A stretch of 29,830 bases of DNA from a virus. The DNA lies in the IMG/VR virus record IMGVR_UViG_3300048037_000104, positions 1 through 29,830 of that record. One strand, 5' to 3'. Shown piece by piece: positions 24,201 through 29,830 of the stretch. Numbering within the stretch: position 1 is the first letter of the stretch; each line of letters opens with the position of its first letter. A program made the position numbers and the translations under genes. The notes beneath the pieces were generated by a model. That model was not told the origin of the DNA and made no database searches. It was given only the letters and a program-made list of their open reading frames with translations.

Positions 24201-27200
24201 GTCAAAGGTTGTGCTTGCTGTATATGATTCAGGTGTCTGATTGAGGTTACTTGTAGAAGCAATGATACCACCAGTAGTAACGTCGGCAACTGTGTAAGTA
24301 GCACGTGCTACTCCTGAATCAGAGATAGGTACGTTACCACCCAACATTGGGATGTTCTGATATGTACCGATTGTATATCCTGATCCTGCGACTGTTATGT
24401 CAACCTTCTCGATATATGATGTGTCAGATAGACTTGCCTCAGCAACCATACAGTCAGCAGTTGAGAACTTGATAGACTGTATAACATTCTGGTAGGAACT
24501 ATCACCTCTTAAGAATGTGAATGAGTTCGCTATACCTGTTGAACCTAAACGTTCTGGGTCAATAGTACCCGCAACGATGTTAGATGCATCAATGTTAGTT
24601 GATGATAACTGTGTCCAGTTAGAAGCGTCATTAGCAGATGTATTAACTGTTCTAATAACATCAACGATCTTCTTACGTTCATAGTTACCAGATGTTAGTA
24701 ATGCTATTGCTGTTATAACTGTGTACTCGTTAGCATTAACTGGAGTTACATCATAGAAACCAGATGGAGATGAACCAGATGTAAATTGTAAGAATACAAT
24801 ATCACCCTGACTAAATCCATGATTTAATTCTGTGACTGTGATGTCAAATGTATCGTGTACATAAGTTCCTGTAGCAACTGTCTGATTCGCTTCATCTCTC
24901 AAGAAGTCAACGTTACTGAACTTAATGTTGTTTGCTAGATCAACTTGTAATCTTGCCTCAACTCTTGCTACGTTACCTTGAGCAGTTGCTGTTGTACCAC
25001 CTGTAGGAGCAGCAGTGAAGGTTACAGTAGGTTGTGTGAAGTATCCAGAACCTTCGTCTGTAATAGTAACTGTTGAAACTTTTCCGTTAACGATTGTACA
25101 TGTCGCTGCTGCTTGTGTACCACCAGCTCCTGTTGGTGCTGAAATTGTAATACCTGGAGGACCTGTGTATCCGTCTCCAACGTCATCTACTAAGATATCT
25201 CTAACAACACCTTGCTTATAACTTGTAATTATTGCTTGAGCACCAGTAGCAGAACCAGTTACAAGTTCACTATTAGTAAATGTTAGTGTAGAATCAGGAT
25301 TGAATGCGATGAACATAGAGTCCAAATCATTCTCAAGAATGTAGGATATAGCAGCACCCTCAGTACGTAATGTATGAGTACCAGATCCTTGACTTGATAG
25401 GTTTCTGGCAGTACCACCTTGAGCATCAGATAGTGATGTAGCAAGTTTGATGTAGTCTGTGGTGTTAGCACCTACAGAGTGTACGATCACATAGTACTGA
25501 GCACCGTCTGCCAAGTTACCAATGTTACCAGTTCCTTGGAAGTAAGTTAGTATATCACCTGTTGCTAGTCCGTGACCAGGTATTGTGATGTAGTTATTAA
25601 CTGTATCAATACTAGCTGGAACAAACTCGAATGATGTAGATGTAGTTTCAATAGCGATGTCACCAGCTGAAGCATCTTCAATGCCTAGTCTTTCTGCTGT
25701 AGAAGCTACTGATGTAATATTGAATGGACGTAACGCAGGGATCTGTTCAATGTTAATCTTACCAGAGGTAGTTAACTGTACAAGAGCAGATGGAACAGCG
25801 TTAGTTGAGAATGGCTGGTTTAGGTATGGACCTAGTTTGTTAGTAATGTAATCCTTAACCGCTGCCTGTGTAGGTAGTAAGGAGTCAGAAGCGAACGCAC
25901 CACCAAGTTCGTCACTGTCTGAGAATCCAGTGATAGTAATGGATCCACCAACAATCTTGATAGATGATAGTTCAGAGATACTAACAGTACCAACGAAACT
26001 GATAGAACCAGTTCTGTTAAAGATAGTAACGAAGTCTCCAACCTTGAAGTCACCAAACTCGTTAGTACCTGATGTATAAACCTGTCCGAATCCTTCTTCA
26101 ACAGCTTCGTTAGCAGGGATACCAACACCACCGTTTTGTGGTAGTGCTAAGTATGTGTCACCCGCACCACAATATTCCCACGTATGTGAGGAAGAGTTAC
26201 ATACAGATGGTCTGTGTAATCTTATAGTCTTACCAACCAGAGTATCTAAGTTACCCTGATCATATGATATATTTGTTCCTGTTGCGGTCTCATTTAGATC
26301 AATTCCAAGACCGTCGTTTGTTGTAATATTAGCAGTAACCTGTGTACCGATAGAACCAGATAACTTCTCTACACCTAAAATGAAGTATTCTTTAGCTGGG
26401 TCAGTATTTGTATAACCATCAATCTTGATGATGTAGTCCTCAACAGGGAAGTTAGTTAGTGTTTGTCCACCGACTTCAATAATTTGACGACCTGTCTGAG
26501 CACCATTATTATCAGTTTGGTTGATGATATTTGTAATTGTACCTATATCAAACTCATATGCTTCTGATCTGAAACCAGTAGCTTTAAGAGCACGTGTACC
26601 AAAGTTGGACGCTGAGTTAGTTAGTGAAGCATATCCACCAGACTGTACAACAACACCGTCTCCACCAAAGATAACGAACACAGAAACTAACTGTGTATAT
26701 CCATCATTAAGAATGTTGTATCCAATACCACCACCGACTGATATAATCGTGAAGGCGTTAGCAACCATTGACTTACCCTGTCTTGGGAAGACAGCACGTT
26801 CTCTACCGTTAGCATCTTGATAAACACCTGGTCTTGGAACGTTAGGTTCAGCAACTTTAGCACCGTCAATTTCAGCACCTGACGCTCCTAAGAAGGAGAT
26901 CAATGATGCGTTCTGAATGTAAGGTGATGCCTCGATGACTGGTAGGTCAAGTAAGTCACCTAGCATAGGAACTATCTTAAGACCACTGTCATCTTTAAGC
27001 AGTGTGCTTGGTTCAGTTAGAGTGACACTTGCTAGTGATGTAGGTGTAGCAAGAGCATTATCTAAGATTGTATGTAATGCTGTTAGAGCATTGATAGCAG
27101 CTCCACACTCAGGTTGATTGTGATCAACTGTGGATGATGCGTTATGGAATGGAGCGATAGTTGTAAACGAAGCTTCTGGTAACTGGTTACGTATAGCAGC

Positions 27201-29830
27201 TGCTGCCATGTCCTTCGCTTTCTGATATACAGCACGTGTCTGAGCAACTTCGTTATTAACGTAGTTTATGTTTGTGCCATTTAAATATTTACCTGACGCT
27301 TCGATAGTCTTAGAGTTACCACCATATCTCAAGTCATACATCCAAGCACGTAGAACGTGTCTTACGTCATCTATACACTGATCATCAGCGATAGGATATG
27401 TTCTTGTGATACCATCAAGGTTACCAGGTGTTCCTGTTGTACCGATAGCTTGTGTGATTATACCAGTTAATGTTGAGATAGAAGAAGCAACGTCAGCACA
27501 ACGATTAACGTATGATGCTGTTCTACTTACAGATGATAGACTTCCTGTATCAATCGCAACCTCAACGATATTCATCAAGGTAGTGATAGAAGATATAACA
27601 ACGTTACAGATTGGTAAACCTGTGTCTTGTGTAATTGTGAGGTCTTTGACCTGTGCTAAGTTTGTGTATCCACCTGTAATGACATCAGCATTTTGGAATA
27701 CTTGGATAGCAACTTTCTGTGCTTCTCTTAAAGCATATATTGAATGATGTTCTTCACCTTCTAGATGAGCACCAGTAACATACATGTTAGCAGCATCATA
27801 AGTAAAGTCGTTTCCACCCATTGCTAGGTTCCAAGAAACAACCTGTAGAATATCTACTACATCATCCTTACAGTCAACGTTAGTACCTGATACCTCAACA
27901 CCGTTAGAAGTAGCAGAGAGGAATCTATGTGGGAAGTTACCACCACTCTTAACAACGACTCTGTTGATGCATCCTGTTGTAGCACTTACAAATGTGTGTG
28001 CTGTAGTGTTGGTAGGTGTTGTACCCTGTAGAGCATTGAACTCAAATGTGTCAGCTGTTACACGCTCAATCTTAACAGACTTGTTGAATATAGGATCGCC
28101 AGGTCTAGGATAAGCATGATTGGTTACATTGCTATCTTGAGCACATGTAAATACGATACTCTCTTGATCTACCTTGATATAATCTCCTGCGATCAAACCA
28201 TGACTAACCTTAGTTACTGTCATCCAACCAGTAGTTGAGTTGTAGTCAACAGTAGTTGGTGTTACTCCTGTAGCAGGAACGAATGTATGATCAGTTGTGT
28301 TAGTAGATGGTGTATTTGTTAAAGTCTGGAAGGATAGTGTTGTGTCCTTGACTGTGATACCATTTGCTGTAGCAGATACGAATGAGTGAGTAGTCTCATT
28401 AGAAGATGTTGCGATACAAATATTAAATGTATCTTTGTCAACAACTTGTACATGTCTGAACTCATTACTGTCTGGGTCTTTCTGAATAATACCATCTGCT
28501 AGAGCAGATACAAATACGTGTGTACTTGTGTTTGTAGATGGTATTATGTCTAGAGATTTGAATGAGAATGTATCCTGACTTACAGCAGTAACTGGAATAA
28601 ACTTACCGCTGATTGGGTCAGTTGATCTTGGATATGGATGATTGGTACCATTACCATCTAGGTCACATGTAAATGTGATAGCATTGTCTTTAACCTTGAT
28701 GTACTCACCTTTGAGTATGCCATGGTCTGCTACAGTAACTGTTACTATACCAGTGGCGGTATTGTAAGTAGCATCTGTTGGTGTAAATTTCTTTCTCTCT
28801 GCTCTTGGATATGGATGGTTAGTAGCATTGCTGTCATGGTCACATGTAAATGTGATTGAGTCATCAGCAATCTTAACCATAGAATCTTCTCTCAATCCAT
28901 GATCAGCAGATGTAATTGTAAGCTTACCTTCTGTTGGTACATACACAGCATTGGTTGCTGTGATTGTAGAATCACTTATAGCAGTAATCTCTACAGCAGT
29001 ATCGTATAGAGGATCCTTCTTGACTGACATGCCATTTGTTGTGGCAGATACAAACTGATGAGCAGTTGTATTTGTAGAAGGTATATTACCTAAACCTAAT
29101 ACCTGTACGTTAAATGTGTTAGTAGAAACGTTTGATACTGTTAACCATCTATCACTAGCATAGTCAGTAGATCTAGGATATGGGTGGTTAGAACCATTGC
29201 CATCTTCAGCACAAGTGAATGTTATTGATCCATCAGCAAACTTAACCTGATCTCCATTGTTGAGACCATGATTAGATGCTGTGACTATCATCACACCTGT
29301 AGAACCTTGATAGTTAGCGTTCTCAACTGTGTCTGTGTCTACAGCAGATCTTGGATAGTATTTGGTTGATACGTTACCGTCTTGTGTACATGTGAACCCG
29401 ATTGAATCAGGAGCAAGTCTCATGTATGTTCCAACCTTGAAGTTGTTAGTACCGACGTTAGCGGTCATTATACCTGTGGTTGGGTTATATGCTGCGTCTC
29501 TTACATCGTAACCATCAACGTTTGTAGGTCCTACATTGATGTCAATAGTATTGACACTAGCAGATACAACTGGTGACCAACCATTTCCATTAGCAGGGTC
29601 TGATGCTCTTGGGTATGTGTGAGTGGAGTTACCATCATCCATGTCACATGTCCAAGTCATGCTATCAGTAGCAATCTTAAGATACTTGGAGGTGTCAACA
29701 CCATGACTTAGAATAACAGCACCGCTTAGGGCATTCTGGAATACATGAGTTGATGTATCACTAGAAGCACCAACGTTAACTGTAATAGTTGTACCAGTAA
29801 CAGCAGTGATCGCAACGTCTTGCTCATATG
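21216..29830 (-). CDS. Giant tail-fibre protein, 5' end beyond the window
   Basis: The frame stays open from the ATG at 29660 up to the window edge (56 more codons in the same repeat style), so at least 2870 residues are visible and the start is missing. Order from the visible N-terminus: six repeats with FTCxxDxNxxNHPYPR (about 28.09-29.66 kb); a helical section with two paralogous motifs (CKDDVVDIL near 27.85 kb and CIDDVRHVLRAWMYDLRYGG near 27.35 kb); a beta-solenoid-like part with GKSMVANAFTIISVGGGIG near 26.7 kb; GxGY beta repeats (about 24.0-25.2 kb); WHSENDG and WHAGNDG fibre motifs near 23.2 and 22.5 kb; and a C-terminus ending SIASGGSWVII. This is the plan of very large cyanophage tail fibres. 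It is coupled to the adhesin genes that follow. Confidence 0.85.
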   Translation of the reverse strand, partial: YEQDVAITAVTGTTITVNVGASSDTSTHVFQNALSGAVILSHGVDTSKYLKIATDSMTWTCDMDDGNSTHTYPRASDPANGNGWSPVVSASVNTIDINVGPTNVDGYDVRDAAYNPTTGIMTANVGTNNFKVGTYMRLAPDSIGFTCTQDGNVSTKYYPRSAVDTDTVENANYQGSTGVMIVTASNHGLNNGDQVKFADGSITFTCAEDGNGSNHPYPRSTDYASDRWLTVSNVSTNTFNVQVLGLGNIPSTNTTAHQFVSATTNGMSVKKDPLYDTAVEITAISDSTITATNAVYVPTEGKLTITSADHGLREDSMVKIADDSITFTCDHDSNATNHPYPRAERKKFTPTDATYNTATGIVTVTVADHGILKGEYIKVKDNAITFTCDLDGNGTNHPYPRSTDPISGKFIPVTAVSQDTFSFKSLDIIPSTNTSTHVFVSALADGIIQKDPDSNEFRHVQVVDKDTFNICIATSSNETTHSFVSATANGITVKDTTLSFQTLTNTPSTNTTDHTFVPATGVTPTTVDYNSTTGWMTVTKVSHGLIAGDYIKVDQESIVFTCAQDSNVTNHAYPRPGDPIFNKSVKIERVTADTFEFNALQGTTPTNTTAHTFVSATTGCINRVVVKSGGNFPHRFLSATSNGVEVSGTNVDCKDDVVDILQVVSWNLAMGGNDFTYDAANMYVTGAHLEGEEHHSIYALREAQKVAIQVFQNADVITGGYTNLAQVKDLTITQDTGLPICNVVISSITTLMNIVEVAIDTGSLSSVSRTASYVNRCADVASSISTLTGIITQAIGTTGTPGNLDGITRTYPIADDQCIDDVRHVLRAWMYDLRYGGNSKTIEASGKYLNGTNINYVNNEVAQTRAVYQKAKDMAAAAIRNQLPEASFTTIAPFHNASSTVDHNQPECGAAINALTALHTILDNALATPTSLASVTLTEPSTLLKDDSGLKIVPMLGDLLDLPVIEASPYIQNASLISFLGASGAEIDGAKVAEPNVPRPGVYQDANGRERAVFPRQGKSMVANAFTIISVGGGIGYNILNDGYTQLVSVFVIFGGDGVVVQSGGYASLTNSASNFGTRALKATGFRSEAYEFDIGTITNIINQTDNNGAQTGRQIIEVGGQTLTNFPVEDYIIKIDGYTNTDPAKEYFILGVEKLSGSIGTQVTANITTNDGLGIDLNETATGTNISYDQGNLDTLVGKTIRLHRPSVCNSSSHTWEYCGAGDTYLALPQNGGVGIPANEAVEEGFGQVYTSGTNEFGDFKVGDFVTIFNRTGSISFVGTVSISELSSIKIVGGSITITGFSDSDELGGAFASDSLLPTQAAVKDYITNKLGPYLNQPFSTNAVPSALVQLTTSGKINIEQIPALRPFNITSVASTAERLGIEDASAGDIAIETTSTSFEFVPASIDTVNNYITIPGHGLATGDILTYFQGTGNIGNLADGAQYYVIVHSVGANTTDYIKLATSLSDAQGGTARNLSSQGSGTHTLRTEGAAISYILENDLDSMFIAFNPDSTLTFTNSELVTGSATGAQAIITSYKQGVVRDILVDDVGDGYTGPPGITISAPTGAGGTQAAATCTIVNGKVSTVTITDEGSGYFTQPTVTFTAAPTGGTTATAQGNVARVEARLQVDLANNIKFSNVDFLRDEANQTVATGTYVHDTFDITVTELNHGFSQGDIVFLQFTSGSSPSGFYDVTPVNANEYTVITAIALLTSGNYERKKIVDVIRTVNTSANDASNWTQLSSTNIDASNIVAGTIDPERLGSTGIANSFTFLRGDSSYQNVIQSIKFSTADCMVAEASLSDTSYIEKVDITVAGSGYTIGTYQNIPMLGGNVPISDSGVARATYTVADVTTGGIIASTSNLNQTPESYTASTTFDVAASNTTGAGLGAIIRFVTDSVGTLSVDLILDGGSGYLGGDILNFDGPLFGGTIQHPVDITVSTLTSSQAFGVLTSVSVVTPGTGYNGDFILTVPNELGTPSQTATLNARKGVLPRFFGNASIDIRKANKLTPTTLQAGGSVFGNYGITKFRKNTAEQALGDQTEGGFIVTDNGEVSIDQGAGSKLNADKLDGNEGAFYQNASNLVEGVIDPQRLANTTYNISISGTADFANVLFAETTAPSSANANLVSAANVGMQLALRSNNVNGIPTDAGGDRNGVATFRRTATGNSVAQLAFSATDNIYLRGNSDIANVYGNWAKIWHSENDGPPDVNEPRRGTLPGPNADFLDNQQGLWYQQGYNIHDQRTIGVLGDPALPTLLGRNKFVADNFYVVSSGEKYQLYIPNFFCATGTNPAGNLSSGGTYTLYADDAAVNNIGTITIDPGGITETDDTTVDAKYTVVTGSITFVGAYGNKDIRVFGPNPGSKWTVTSSNLLTTGASQVFALSNTEDGALFEMGRAGIVSTPLFDVRSGGLSNDYDVRFEFSGGNSSNGNGLMDIKSSSVTINSNTVWHAGNDGVNSQLDAHYVDGYTQNTSNVGNTLVRRESDGDINVQDLYADQGIFTNTGTTILQLADGNGISLGKATTNVLSIKGRQSSSQGYIRFGNDGNSFGYNGTYLSYNNVYFRNGRIGIGQSNPSYSIDSNESVRFGTTGKASDTVVLANAGDSYKCGFEAYGSNQGTGYLYVGQSGAYGGGIAYNGDNSPAAFASESGDDITFFRRNNGTDSRVMKYRYDDGTVHFFGRIRSRVAQGTAPFQLDSTTEVSNLNANLLQGYTALGLPYLKRTTNEWITSAEGQRRFYFSNDSHTYYATGDNMYWRNNADYTFASCDGDYGTWNFHEPGSNTTQTSYRVQVQGDNGLNIDSNSVGVSSGQRSVVLRAGGDKTWIDRYGIIKRNRQSISESITINNGDSCFTAGPLTINSGYTISIASGGSWVII
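21308..21315 (-). promoter_or_regulatory. Internal T4-type late promoter motif TATAAATA
   Basis: An exact TATAAATA on the minus strand lies inside the 3' end of the giant fibre gene, 93 bases before the adhesin paralogue C start. It could give an adhesin transcript separate from the very long fibre transcript. An exact 8-mer of this composition is expected about twice by chance in a window of this size, so support is moderate. Confidence 0.45.
28085..29660 (-). repeat. Six diverged FTCxxDxNxxNHPYPR protein repeats
   Basis: Copies read TWTCDMDDGN, GFTCTQDGNV, TFTCAEDGNG, TFTCDHDSNA, TFTCDLDGNG and VFTCAQDSNV, each followed by a (T/S)(N/T)(H/K)xYPR segment. Most units also contain a partner segment (TNTTAHTFVSATTNGI). 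Units are roughly 60-180 residues apart. Conserved Cys, Asp, Asn and His hint at metal or calcium binding or a structural cross-link. A further TNTT-type half unit lies upstream of 29660, so the array continues past the window edge. Confidence 0.8.

Noticed and set aside
23812-24240. 142-residue plus-strand frame
   Set aside because: Antisense to the repeat-rich giant fibre; Val/Pro/Ser-rich shadow of Gly/Thr-rich codons.
29658-29660. ATG at 29660 as the start of the giant fibre
   Set aside because: The same frame runs open to the window edge with 56 more codons that match the repeat pattern, so this Met (in DSMTWTC) is inside a repeat.
1-29830. CRISPR arrays, tRNAs, integrase or insertion sequences
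   Set aside because: No spaced direct DNA repeats, cloverleaf-like sequence, recombinase motifs or terminal inverted repeats were noticed; the repeats present are diverged protein repeats.

Overview
This window is a late-gene region of a T4-like myovirus, most probably a marine cyanophage. The evidence is the neck and packaging order gp13-gp14-gp15-gp16 with recognisable T4 sequence signatures, TATAAATA-type late promoter motifs, very large repeat-built fibre proteins, and a marine-phage set of flavin halogenases and Fe(II)/2-oxoglutarate oxygenases. Host assignment (Synechococcus or Prochlorococcus) is inference. No photosynthesis gene, tRNA, integrase or insertion sequence was seen. All genes but one lie on the minus strand, so transcription runs from high to low coordinates.

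Layout in order of transcription. (1) 29830-21216: the 3' part of a giant tail-fibre gene. Its frame is still open at the window edge, so the first ATG at 29660 is internal and not the start. (2) 21215-18944: three tandem glycine-rich paralogues of about 250 residues, resembling distal tail-fibre adhesins. (3) 18918-18400: a 172-residue protein resembling tail-fibre assembly proteins, with its own late-promoter-like motif. (4) 18389-10184: an overlapping run of twelve genes. It holds two divergent flavin-dependent halogenases, an unrecognised 265-residue protein, six putative Fe(II)/2OG oxygenases (one JmjC/cupin-like, two of the HxH type, three HxD) and two small coiled-coil proteins. (5) 9896-10183: the only plus-strand gene, a 95-residue unknown. 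(6) 9852-67: starting at a perfect TATAAATA motif, a 2084-residue virion protein with an apparently intact subtilisin-like protease, cupredoxin-like modules and Ig/FN3-like repeats, then gp13, gp14, gp15 and gp16. A further gene begins at position 44 behind another late-promoter-like motif and leaves the window.

Most interesting is the halogenase/oxygenase island. It sits inside the late structural region, between the adhesins and the neck genes, and its genes overlap by 1 to 38 bases. This suggests co-expression with virion parts. My working hypothesis is that these enzymes chemically tailor a phage or host surface component late in infection, for example fibre proteins. Nothing in the sequence proves the substrate. 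Other points worth attention are a protease embedded in a structural protein, cupredoxin-like modules with copper ligands ranging from complete to fully lost, an Ig-like domain interrupted by a whole cupredoxin-like domain, and neck proteins enlarged by fibre-type modules.

There is no gene-free stretch over 300 bases; the longest gap is the 43-base divergent region at 9853-9895.
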